DNA from: Dehalogenimonas etheniformans
GTDB taxonomy: Bacteria > Chloroflexota > Dehalococcoidia > Dehalococcoidales > Dehalococcoidaceae
DNA: 64,000 nucleotides
Reading direction: 5' to 3'
Assembly (NCBI RefSeq): GCF_014672715.2
Contig: NZ_CP058566.2
Location: 1,674,001 to 1,738,000, forward strand
Shown: in pieces, positions 10,345 through 18,287 of the stretch
Layout of the letters: the number at the start of each line of letters is the position of its first letter
Position numbering within the stretch: the first letter of the stretch is position 1
The notes under the pieces: generated by a model
What the model was told of the DNA's origin: nothing
Database searches by the model: none
The model's input: the letters and a program-made list of their open reading frames with translations, nothing else
Program-made: the position numbers and the translations under genes

Positions 10345-10629
10345 TTATTCTTTTCTGCGGTTGTATGTTCGTAGGACGATAAGATCCAAAATGAGTGCAA
10401 TGCCACCGAAGATAGCAAGGTACATAAATGCACTCTGGAACTCCATCTCCACACGCATAGACGCATACATATGCTGGAAAACAGACAGCACTAAAAGCAG
10501 ACTTAAAGCCATTAAAACCCACTCCCACCATTTAAAGTTTCTATTCTTAAAGTGAGTGTAGGTAACAAACCAAACTGCAGCTCCGCCAAGCACTGCGCCA
10601 ACTAAGAGATAATATAAAACACCACCCAT
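10345..10629 (-). CDS. rdhB: Reductive dehalogenase membrane anchor
   Basis: A 94-residue protein with three hydrophobic helices (about residues 5-22, 34-50 and 64-85) and the usual RdhB composition, including the KWWEWVLM segment. RdhB anchors the exported RdhA on the outer face of the cytoplasmic membrane. It begins about 20 bp after the rdhA stop on the same strand, the standard rdhAB order. Family identity rests on size, topology and position, and all three agree. Confidence 0.93.
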   Translation of the reverse strand: MGGVLYYLLVGAVLGGAAVWFVTYTHFKNRNFKWWEWVLMALSLLLVLSVFQHMYASMRVEMEFQSAFMYLAIFGGIALILDLIVLRTYNRRKE

Positions 10630-10650
10630 AATAATTTAATCCATCCTTCC

Positions 10651-12309
10651 TTAAAAAATATCTACGCTTGCGCCGCGAATTGGGTTTACCGAAGCCCACC
10701 ATTCATCACCGTTTGGGGAGTAACGCGGGCCATATCCGAATGTTTCTTCCGCATTCCTAAAGAAGCCGTTGAATGCTGGTGTGGTGGCAAGTGTCGCCCT
10801 AACCACGTTATGCACAAAAGAGTTGTTAGACATAGTGAAGAAGGGGCAGTATACCTCACAATTGGTACAAACGATACATTTGTGATAATCAAGGTGCCAT
10901 CCCTCATAACCGCTCACGCAATCCCAGTAAGGCGAGTCATAGCGTGGGCCCTCGTGGGATATGGCTTGTCCGGGACATTTTTCGGCACAGATCCCACAGG
11001 TCTTGCAGAACTCACGGATACCGGCATCAATCGGTTTGGTAGGGGCGAGAGGCAGGTCTGTAAGCATTCTCAAAGAACCCTTGGTATTGGAGCCGTAGCG
11101 TGGCTCAATAATACTGGATACGCGGGCTTGTTCGCCAAGGCCGCTAAGGTTACCGAAGGCACCACCGGGCCCCCAAGCCTCGACACCACCGCCCATGGAG
11201 TTATATCCCAAGCCTGAAATGAATTGCAGCAGGCGTCCCTCTACTTCGGTAAATAGCGGGTAGGCAATGCAGGAAGCAACATCCATGCCTATCGAATCCG
11301 AATATTTGAAGCGCTTCTCAGGAAGCATAACGGTATAGGTGAAGATGTTATCCAGCGCATTGGGTACTACTATCTTATCATCACCACCGAAACGCTTATA
11401 GCTGTAATGCCCCTGGTCTGCGGGTATATCCTCAAACACAATGGGTATGGGATAATTATCCACCGGGACCGGGTATTCAATATACTCAGTCGTTTTCATA
11501 ACGTGATGCCAGGGCGCAAAGAGAAAAGGTTGAGCTTTGGTGAAAAAGATCTTCTTTACATTATCTGTTATCTTAATGGCACCGATGGAAGATGCTCCAA
11601 AGTATCGTGTTGCAGTGCGCATCATGATCAAGTTTTCCTCAGGCGTACCCTGCCACTTCGGGTAATCCTGAAGCTTGACGTCTGTATAGCCAAATTCATG
11701 CCAGCCATTTAGGCCGGTCATGGTGCGCAGTGAGAGATACGGACGGGAGCCATTGTAACGATTACTTCCGTAAAGCGGATTATTCCAGATATTATGCGAG
11801 CCAGCTGTAGCGGCATAAATTAAAGCATCTTCCTTACGGTCACCAAAGCCCTGCCAACCAGCGTAGTAATCCGGATCAATATTGTCTTTCATCCAGTTTA
11901 TCCCTGTTTGATACCACAACGTGTCAATCCGTTTCTTCCCTTGGGTACCTTCTATTACCGAATCAACAATTGTATGTCGTCTGTCGTTATAATCTGGTGA
12001 CAGGTAATTTTCAGGCAGCACATAGGCTCCTTGGTTATTCCAGCCGCTGTATCTGGTTATCAGGTTCCAGTCAATATTACAGGTGGGGTTTTCATGTTCT
12101 CTGGTTTTAACCCACCACGGCTCGTTGTTTACCTTATTAGCATGGTCACCCTCTAAGGCTTTACCTGCAGATAGCACGTCATCAAGATCCTTAAACTCAA
12201 CCGGCAGATTATTGTTCGCAAGTACAGCGGCACCCAGCCCACCTGCACCTGCCAGACCCAAGCCCTTCATAAAATCTCTTCGGCTTATGCTTGAATGGAA
12301 ATTGGACAT
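10651..12309 (-). CDS. rdhA: Reductive dehalogenase catalytic subunit
   Basis: A corrinoid- and Fe-S-dependent enzyme that removes halogen from organohalides as terminal electron acceptor on the cell exterior. From ATG 12309 it has 552 residues. The Tat signal SRRDFMKGLGLAGAG is near residues 8-22. Two 4Fe-4S motifs are at residues 435-445 (CKTCGICAEKC) and 478-488 (CIVCTNCEVYC). The YGSNTKGSLRMLTDLP segment is typical of the family. ATG 12309 follows AAGGAG; an in-frame GTG at 12381 has an even better AAGGAGG but would add 24 residues before the Tat signal. It lies downstream of nrdJ on the same strand with a 181-bp gap. The substrate cannot be predicted. Confidence 0.96.
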   Translation of the reverse strand: MSNFHSSISRRDFMKGLGLAGAGGLGAAVLANNNLPVEFKDLDDVLSAGKALEGDHANKVNNEPWWVKTREHENPTCNIDWNLITRYSGWNNQGAYVLPENYLSPDYNDRRHTIVDSVIEGTQGKKRIDTLWYQTGINWMKDNIDPDYYAGWQGFGDRKEDALIYAATAGSHNIWNNPLYGSNRYNGSRPYLSLRTMTGLNGWHEFGYTDVKLQDYPKWQGTPEENLIMMRTATRYFGASSIGAIKITDNVKKIFFTKAQPFLFAPWHHVMKTTEYIEYPVPVDNYPIPIVFEDIPADQGHYSYKRFGGDDKIVVPNALDNIFTYTVMLPEKRFKYSDSIGMDVASCIAYPLFTEVEGRLLQFISGLGYNSMGGGVEAWGPGGAFGNLSGLGEQARVSSIIEPRYGSNTKGSLRMLTDLPLAPTKPIDAGIREFCKTCGICAEKCPGQAISHEGPRYDSPYWDCVSGYEGWHLDYHKCIVCTNCEVYCPFFTMSNNSFVHNVVRATLATTPAFNGFFRNAEETFGYGPRYSPNGDEWWASVNPIRGASVDIF

Positions 12310-12490
12310 GGATTTATTTCTCCTTCTTTCTTCTGGTATCTGTGCTGATTTTTCCGGTCTCTCCCGGATGCCAAGCTGCACTCGCGCCTCCTTCGTAGCT
12401 ATCACATGCACATTCAAGGGTTGGAAAAAACAAAGCTACTCAAGCTATGTTAGATATTCTTCCTTTCTCCAATAACTTTGATTTCTAACG

Positions 12491-14284
12491 CTAATCGTTT
12501 TTGAACCGTCGGCCAACAAGATTCATTCCAGTCTCACTGGTACAAAGTGGTTGCAAGTCCCGGCTCTTGTCCCTGTACACTGTGATTCCTTTAAGTCCTT
12601 GCTCGTATGCCATCATAAAAACCTTGGCGATATCTGCTCTGGTGGCGCTCTTGGGGAAGTTCACGGTCTTACTAACGGCATTATCGGTTTGCCGCTGGAA
12701 AGCTGCCTGAACTCTGACGTGCCAGTCTGGAGACACCCTATGCGCGGTCACGAATATCTTACGTATGTCTTCGGGGATCTCTTTCCTGAGATGAAGGTGG
12801 TTTGATGTTACCAACTGCTCAAAAAGCTCACGGGTGAAGAAGCCGCGTTCCCGGGCTGCTTCCTCGAAATATGGATTGATCTCCAGCAGATTTTCCCCTT
12901 CTAGGATGTTGCGAACGAAAACCGCTGCGAAGATTGGTTCGATGCCGCTAGATACCCCGGCGATAATTGATAAGGTTCCAGTCGGGGCGATGGTGGTGCA
13001 GCAGGCGTTGCGCATCGGCATCCCCTCGGCTTCATAAACACTGCCGCTCCAGGCCGGGAACACGCCTCGTTCAATTGCCAGTTGCTGCGAAGCCTTGTGT
13101 GCCAGGTCGGTGATAAACTCCATGACTTCTTCAGCCACGGTGATTGCCTTTGTCGAGTTATAAGGGATGCCGAGTCGTATGAGCATGTCGGCAAAACCCA
13201 TGACGCCCAGACCGATCTTTCTGGTTCGCTTCGTCGCCTGCTCGACTTCGAGGAAGGGGAGACGGTTGATATCGATTACGTTATCAAGGAAACGTACTGC
13301 CAACGGGACAATCCTTGAAAGCTTTTCGAAATCGATCTCAAGTCCCTCGGGTTGATTCTTGAGCATCATGGCAAGGTTGATAGAGCCAAGATTGCAGGAC
13401 TCATACGGGAGTAAAGCCTGCTCGCCGCAGCCGGTGATAGTTTTCATCCGTCCTAGGAGAGGTGTAGGATTGTCGCGGTTAACGCGGTCGATAAACACGA
13501 ATCCGGGGTCACCGGTTCGCCAAGCCTGATCGACAATGAGGTTAAAGACATCTCTAGCTCTAAGCCAGAGCGTCGCTTTCCCGTTCCGAGGATCAATGAT
13601 GGGATAATTCTCGCCCGATCTCACCCTCGACATAAAATCGTCCGTAACCGACACTGAGTTATGGAAATTTGTTAGCGCCAACGGGTCGTTCTTGGCCTTA
13701 ATGAAATCGAGGATATCCGGATGATCCACACTAAGGACTACAGAGTTGCATCCGCGGCGGACGCCGCCCTGTTTAATATAATCTGCTGCTCTGGCAAAGA
13801 CATCGATAAGGGCTACAGGGCCACCAGCGGCATTTGGATGATCGCCCACAGAACTGCCCTTGGCGCGCACCTGCGAAAAGTCATAACCGATGCCGCCGCC
13901 GCTTTTATGGATGAGAGCGGTATATTTTACTGCGTCGAACGTCTCTTCAATAGAATCATGTACCGGGAGAACGAAACATGAGGATAACTGACCGTCTTCG
14001 GTACCGGCATTCAAGAGCGTAGGCGAGTTTGGCAGGAACTCCAAATTTATCATAAGCTGATAGAAATTCTTTTCTACCATCGCAACATCGGCATCGGGAT
14101 CGTATTTGAATTCGGCTGACGCAACCGCTTTGGCTACGCGATGGAACATATCCTCAGGGGTTTCGATGATCTCACTTGCACGATTGCGCCTCAGATAACG
14201 TTTCTCAAGTACTCTAAGAGCGTTCGCCGAAATGAGCATCTTTTTTGGAACTGATTCTTCAAGTGTATTGGGCATTTGCATCAC
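12491..14284 (-). CDS. nrdJ: Adenosylcobalamin-dependent (class II) ribonucleotide reductase
   Basis: It reduces ribonucleotides to deoxyribonucleotides using a thiyl radical formed from adenosylcobalamin, so it needs no oxygen and no second subunit. The 597-residue protein shows LEFLPNSPTLLNAG, the redox Cys in LSSCFVLPV, the radical-site segment TGCGEQALLPYESCNLGSIN and the C-terminal GITVYRDKSRD. It has no N-terminal ATP cone. The C-terminus stops soon after YRDKSRD and has only one Cys, so the usual C-terminal CxxC reductant tail is missing and a separate reductant would be needed. It overlaps the DUF2795 gene by 4 bp and sits upstream of rdhA. Confidence 0.95.
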   Translation of the reverse strand: MMQMPNTLEESVPKKMLISANALRVLEKRYLRRNRASEIIETPEDMFHRVAKAVASAEFKYDPDADVAMVEKNFYQLMINLEFLPNSPTLLNAGTEDGQLSSCFVLPVHDSIEETFDAVKYTALIHKSGGGIGYDFSQVRAKGSSVGDHPNAAGGPVALIDVFARAADYIKQGGVRRGCNSVVLSVDHPDILDFIKAKNDPLALTNFHNSVSVTDDFMSRVRSGENYPIIDPRNGKATLWLRARDVFNLIVDQAWRTGDPGFVFIDRVNRDNPTPLLGRMKTITGCGEQALLPYESCNLGSINLAMMLKNQPEGLEIDFEKLSRIVPLAVRFLDNVIDINRLPFLEVEQATKRTRKIGLGVMGFADMLIRLGIPYNSTKAITVAEEVMEFITDLAHKASQQLAIERGVFPAWSGSVYEAEGMPMRNACCTTIAPTGTLSIIAGVSSGIEPIFAAVFVRNILEGENLLEINPYFEEAARERGFFTRELFEQLVTSNHLHLRKEIPEDIRKIFVTAHRVSPDWHVRVQAAFQRQTDNAVSKTVNFPKSATRADIAKVFMMAYEQGLKGITVYRDKSRDLQPLCTSETGMNLVGRRFKND

Positions 14285-14493
14285 AGTCCCCCAAAAACGA
14301 ACCGGCTCGGGAAAGTAGCCATAAAGCTCAGATCGGACGCGGTATACCGACCTTCGGGCAGACTGGACAGAAACCCGAGTAAACGAATTGGCGCTCCGTC
14401 CGATTCGGCTTTGTGGACCATGTCGCCCTTGGTTAAAGAGTCATCGGTCCCTTTGAGTATTGCTTCTAATCTGTCGAGATCTGCCTTGATCAT
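14281..14493 (-). CDS. Small DUF2795-like protein preceding nrdJ
   Basis: A 70-residue soluble protein whose C-terminal 50 residues (SLTKGDMVHKAESDGAP, then LSSLPEGRYTASDLSF) follow the DUF2795 pattern: helix with a K..A...GAP turn, then LP...Y....DLS. It is a paralogue of the 92-residue protein at 14669. Its stop overlaps the nrdJ start by 4 bp, so translation is coupled. The structured RNA at 14521-14640 lies directly upstream. Function of the domain is unknown; position suggests a role with NrdJ or its regulation. Confidence 0.75.
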   Translation of the reverse strand: MIKADLDRLEAILKGTDDSLTKGDMVHKAESDGAPIRLLGFLSSLPEGRYTASDLSFMATFPSRFVFGGL

Positions 14494-14520
14494 TGAGTCC
14501 TTATCTACCTTTACAGACTA

Positions 14521-14640
14521 GCAAGCACTGCGGTGAACCCCGATTACATCCAGGGAACACACGGGAGGGGTTTCACAGCGTATCAAGCCGGGCTGAGTCG
14601 CACAGCCAGGCACCCCGGTTTCCCCCACCGCATGGCTTGC
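14521..14640 (-). ncRNA. Structured leader RNA candidate upstream of DUF2795-nrdJ (copy A)
   Basis: About 120 bases closed by a long stem: GCAAGC/GCTTGC outside and GCGGTG/CACCGC inside (14626-14631 with 14530-14535). Inside are GGGAA/TTCCC pairing and a hairpin GGCTG-tgcgact-CAGCC. A diverged second copy at 16399-16500 keeps the inner closing stem (one G-U pair if read leftward, an A-C mismatch if read rightward), GCTGTGAAA, CGACTCAGCC and TGTAAT. This supports a leftward RNA. It lies 27 bp before the DUF2795 start in the nrdJ unit, so a riboswitch or attenuator is plausible. A canonical B12 box was not found. Confidence 0.6.
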
Positions 14641-14668
14641 AGGAAAACTGCATATTAAATTGTAAAAG

Positions 14669-14947
14669 CTAATCCTGCCCGAAAAAATAAGCGCTCGCGA
14701 AAGCCGCGAAGCTGAGATCTGATGGACAGTTGTAGATACGTTCCGGTAAACGATAAACGTAAAATTTCATAAGGTTTTCTGGAGCGCGGTTGGCTTCGGC
14801 CTTCTTGATAATCGACTCTTTCGACGCCGGATATTCAACACCACTAACGAAATATTCGATTACAGCGGCATTCACCTTAGGCTCCTCAACGAATCCTTGT
14901 GCCCATCCATTGACACTTTTCGTCTGCCGTTTTTCAACCGTAATCAT
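14669..14947 (-). CDS. DUF2795-like protein, 92 aa
   Basis: Residues 43-90 match the DUF2795 pattern (YPASKESIIKKAEANRAP, then LPERIYNCPSDLSFAAF). The N-terminal 40 residues are family-unlike and lysine/valine rich. There are no membrane segments. It starts 2 bp after the receiver gene's stop, so the two are co-translated. A diverged copy occurs at 16530-16733 next to a decayed receiver, in the same order. Function unknown; pairing with a stand-alone receiver suggests an output or adaptor role. Confidence 0.75.
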   Translation of the reverse strand: MITVEKRQTKSVNGWAQGFVEEPKVNAAVIEYFVSGVEYPASKESIIKKAEANRAPENLMKFYVYRLPERIYNCPSDLSFAAFASAYFFGQD

Positions 14948-14949
14948 TT

Positions 14950-15375
14950 TCAGGTCCCAACTTTCTTATTTGCCCAAATACCGAAAGCTCTTGATAAATC
15001 ATGATTAGGCAATTCTTTTGATTGATCGGTTATCGTTTCAATTGCAAACACCAAATCGGCCATTATGATAGGTTTGAACACATAATCAGATTTACCCATA
15101 CTAAGTACATGTGCTGTATCTATTTGAGTCCCTAAAGGCTCGGAGACAAAAATGATGGGAATTTCCGAGAATCTGCGGATTTCCATTATCGCGGCCATTG
15201 TGTTTTGCATCGCGCCATCGATTATTATCAAACTAACATCAATAAGTTGTTCTTTTGTAAGAAAACCCGACCCATCCCCCAATAAAACCTCATTGGAATT
15301 CGGCCATCTAAATCGAATACTCATGATAATTGTTGCGGCAGCTTCTGCATCATCTGTCACTACTAAGATTTTCAC
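14950..15375 (-). CDS. Stand-alone receiver (CheY-like) protein
   Basis: A 141-residue receiver with no output domain. The acidic pair is in VVTDDAEAA, the candidate phosphoacceptor Asp in LIIIDGAMQ (about residue 53) and the Lys in VFKPI. The usual Thr/Ser is probably the Ser in IIFVSEP. It heads a leftward unit receiver - DUF2795 - structured RNA - DUF2795 - nrdJ. A decayed copy is at 16735-17156. It may relay phosphate or sequester a kinase for the orphan regulators nearby; this is inference. Confidence 0.8.
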   Translation of the reverse strand: MKILVVTDDAEAAATIIMSIRFRWPNSNEVLLGDGSGFLTKEQLIDVSLIIIDGAMQNTMAAIMEIRRFSEIPIIFVSEPLGTQIDTAHVLSMGKSDYVFKPIIMADLVFAIETITDQSKELPNHDLSRAFGIWANKKVGT

Positions 15376-15533
15376 GGAGATAAGTGTAACTCTCGCGCCT
15401 TACTAAATGATTAAATATTGTGACATTACATTACGTTACCTGTTTACAATGTTACAACGATGAATCAGTACATAACTCTATATAACTTATTCGTTGATTG
15501 TAAGTAGCGTTAAGACTGGCGCAGGGGCACCGG

Positions 15534-16172
15534 ATGAGTAACGATCTACAGATCCGCAGCTTTTTGAAGAGACTTCGTTTGCCGGTGGTGGCTCAAAACT
15601 ATTCACGACTCGCGGAAGAGGCGGCGGCCAATAACCAGACGTTTCAGGACTACCTCTTCGCTCTGCTGGAGGGTGAAGTCATCCAACGAGAAGATCATGC
15701 TCAAAAATTGAGACTATTGAGAGCCCTTTTCCCGGTGATCAAGAGCCTGGACAACTTCGACTTCAGCGCTATTCCATCAGCCAACAAAGCGCCGATACTC
15801 GAGCTGTCCCGCAGCACTTTTATCGACCGGCGCGAGAATGTGATTCTTATCGGCAGCTACGGCACCGATAAAACTCATCTAGCCATCAGTTTGGCGGCCA
15901 GCACTTGCCGCCAAGGCAAAAAGGTCCGTTTCTATACCGTCGCCGGACTGATTAACGAGCTGCTGGAAGCCGGATCAAAGCTTAAACTAGGCAAACTGGA
16001 ATCGGCCTTGGCCAAGTGTGATCTGATACTCCTGGATGAACTGGGCTTCGTGCCTTTCGGTAAAGAGGGCGCCGAAGCCCTGTTTACTTTCTGCTCTTCA
16101 CGCTACGAGCGAAGTTCTTTGATAATTACCACCAATTTGGACTTTGCACGCTGGAAAGAGATCTTCAATTGA
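15534..16172 (+). pseudogene. istB: Truncated IS21-family helper ATPase (IstB)
   Basis: The first 212 residues of an IstB/DnaC-like ATPase that helps IS21 transposition. The N-terminal helical domain (RLPVVAQNYSRLAEEAAANN) and the Walker B segment LILLDELGFVPF are present. The Walker A reads GSYGTDKTH where GxxGxGKT is expected, so the essential glycine is lost. The protein stops after NLDFARWKEIFN, about 40 residues early, and no istA lies upstream. It separates the two copies of the receiver/DUF2795/RNA module and is a dead remnant. Confidence 0.85.
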
Positions 16173-16398
16173 GCGTATTTGTTCTCAAATTCCCCAAAAT
16201 ACGAACCTAATTGGGAAGAAGTCATAAAATACAGGTCTCTCGCGAGATATTGGCCTTCTGGTAAGTCGAGATAAAGGACTACAGTGTGTTAGGCAGATAG
16301 TTCATCATTTGCCTTACTATTGGGCCAGTTTTAGCATTTCCTTATCCAAATTCACCTTTGATTCTTTCTTTTATCTAGACATTCATATGGCAAAATTT

Positions 16399-16500
16399 GC
16401 AGTGATACCCCAATTACACTCGGGGGAACACGCTGAAGGGATTTCACAGCACATTAAGTCGGCTGAGTCGTTGCAGGACACCCTGATATTCCTCCACCGC
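16399..16500 (-). ncRNA. Second, diverged copy of the structured RNA (copy B)
   Basis: It aligns along its length with 14530-14631. The closing stem GCGGTG/CACTGC is kept with one wobble, and ACGACTCAGCC, GCTGTGAAAT, GTGTTCCC and GTGTAATTGGGG are conserved. It follows the diverged DUF2795 copy, as copy A does. Downstream (16173-16398) there is no gene, only the broken istB end, so this copy probably controls nothing now. Confidence 0.5.
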
Positions 16501-16529
16501 CCCGCGCCTTGCGGACACTTTTTTAGATG

Positions 16530-16733
16530 TTACTCTATTTGTGTCCGAAACGTAGGCAGTAGTTTTAGGAGGATTTTACGGCGTCCAGAGTTTAGGAGAT
16601 TGTAGATACGAATTAATAACGATAAAATCGCAATGCGATAAGATATTGTTTCCCTCGGGCCCGCATTTAACGTCTCTTTCTCGAGTCCTCTAAGGAACTC
16701 CTTACGACTCAGCTCGGTAGGTAATTTTTGCAT
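16530..16733 (-). pseudogene. Diverged or decayed DUF2795 copy
   Basis: A 67-codon frame from ATG 16733. LSRKEFLRGLEKETLNAGP and the later RIYN line up with SKESIIKKAEANRAP and ERIYN of the 14669 gene, but the C-terminal half is scrambled and the DLSF segment is gone. It follows the decayed receiver as in the intact module. Probably non-functional. Confidence 0.45.
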
Positions 16734-16734
16734 T

Positions 16735-17156
16735 CTAGTTATTACTGCAATGAAAGGTTCCAGGAATGCTTTTTGATGAATCGAGATCTGTAAATTCTTC
16801 TGACTGGTTAGATAACGCTTCAATTGCAGACACTAAATCCGTTTTTGCTATGGGTTTAAACAGATAATCAGATATAATTAGACTTAATACACGAGCGGTG
16901 TCCATCTGATTCCCAACAGGACTGGACATAAAAATGAGACGGACTTCCGAGACTCTGCGTATTGCCTCAATTGAAGTTATTATGTTTTGCATCTCCCCAT
17001 CAATTATTATTAAAGCCAAAATCACCAATTGTTGCCTTTGTTAGAGATTTACCTTTGTTTCTAGGACAACCTAATTGGAATTTAGCCATCGAAGCGGATA
17101 CATACGATAATTGTTGAAAGGGCGTCTACATCATCTATCATTGCCAAGAATTTCAT
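16735..17156 (-). pseudogene. Decayed copy of the stand-alone receiver gene
   Basis: From ATG 17156 the sequence reads MKFLAMIDDVDALSTII, matching the 14950 protein's MKILVVTDDAEAAATII. It then hits in-frame stops in the stretch equal to FRWPNSNEVL and needs a frame change to resume as LALIIIDGEMQN and YLFKPIAKTDLV. The remaining open part (16735-17028) keeps the Asp and Lys positions. It lies beside a second orphan regulator, showing that a regulator/receiver/DUF2795 block was duplicated. Confidence 0.8.
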
Positions 17157-17284
17157 ATACATGATTGTAACTGTCACACCTCGCAAATTGATTACCTTTT
17201 ATAACACTATGATACGTTGCATGGTGCATTCGAGATCTTTATCTAAGTCTTTATAACTTTTACTGTTTTAAAATGGTAGTGAAG

Positions 17285-17971
17285 TCATGGGGTTAGTTTA
17301 ACTAAACGGTAACCAAGTCCTGTCTCAGTAAATATCATTGATGGGCTTTTAGAATCGTCACCAAGTTTTTTCCGAATCCGGTCTACATAAACCCGAATAG
17401 TCGCTGATGCTTCGGTCGAATCATCACCCCAAATTTTCTGGGCGAGATTACCGTGTGTAACTGTGTTCCCAGCATTCTCCATTAAATGCCGTAAAATAAT
17501 ATTTTCGGTTCGAGTTAAACGAACTTCTTTGTCACCCACATACACCCTGTGAAGGGACGCATCCAACCTGAGTAGACCTGCAACGATGTACTGGTCCTGA
17601 TTGGTTCCCTGGCGTCTCCGCATAATTGATTTTACCCGGGCCAACAGTTCCAAGGGGCGTATTGGTTTGGTAATGTAATCATCCGCTCCAAATTCGATCG
17701 ATCTAATCAAAGAAGATTCGTTATGGTTGCTATCAATCACGATGATAGGAATGGATGAGAATAACCGTATCGTTTTTATCATCTCAAAACCATCGATATC
17801 AGGTACAGCCAGATCAAGAATTAGTAAATCCGGTGTCTGTTGTTCAACGGAGATCAATCCTTCGGTTCCTGTCGCCACTGTCACGAGGGTAATACCTGGT
17901 AAAAACATTGCAAATATAGAACTGATAGCTTCTACATCCGATTTCACGGGCTCTACGACTAAAATGCGCAC
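17285..17971 (-). CDS. Orphan OmpR-family response regulator, paralogue of the 9387 gene
   Basis: A receiver plus winged helix of 228 residues from GTG 17971 (preceded by AGAGGGCAA, matching the start context of the paralogue). A longer ATG start at 17995 would add 8 residues. The phosphoacceptor Asp is in LILDLAVPD and the Lys in ITKPI. The acidic pair is replaced by VVEPVKSD as in the paralogue. The C-terminus TETGLGYRLVKLTP is nearly identical to the other copy. No kinase is adjacent. It is probably a recent paralogue serving the same or a neighbouring target. Confidence 0.9.
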   Translation of the reverse strand: MRILVVEPVKSDVEAISSIFAMFLPGITLVTVATGTEGLISVEQQTPDLLILDLAVPDIDGFEMIKTIRLFSSIPIIVIDSNHNESSLIRSIEFGADDYITKPIRPLELLARVKSIMRRRQGTNQDQYIVAGLLRLDASLHRVYVGDKEVRLTRTENIILRHLMENAGNTVTHGNLAQKIWGDDSTEASATIRVYVDRIRKKLGDDSKSPSMIFTETGLGYRLVKLTP

Positions 17972-18260
17972 AGATTGCCCTCTCTTTAACGACATAAGAA
18001 AATGTTGCTAGAAGAAATGACGAGCTTTTTTTAAAGCCGATTTGAACGAATCTCACTCTCGCTTAATTTGTCAGCTGAGTCATGTCAACAAAATATAAGA
18101 TTTTTAATACCGGAATTTTATCCTAAAAGTATTACAATCTGATTAAACTGTGTATCATTACATTACAATTGAAGAGTATAATATAACTTTTCACTAAATA
18201 CATATTACAATCCGAAACTATTGGTTCCTATTTATCGTTATTCCGCTATCATTTTGTCCG

Positions 18261-18287
18261 TGTTTTAAATAAACGGTAACCAATCGC
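18261..18287 (-). pseudogene. C-terminal scrap of a third OmpR-type regulator
   Basis: Read leftward it encodes AIGYRLFKT, matching the GLGYRLVKL ending of the two intact regulators. At DNA level TAAACGGTAACCAA is identical to the end of the 17285 gene. The rest of the gene is absent. Confidence 0.5.

Noticed and set aside
14521-14640. Canonical cobalamin or TPP riboswitch
   Set aside because: I looked for the B12 box with the GCCACTG segment and for CTGAGA/ACCTGAT of TPP; neither occurs in the right order on either strand.
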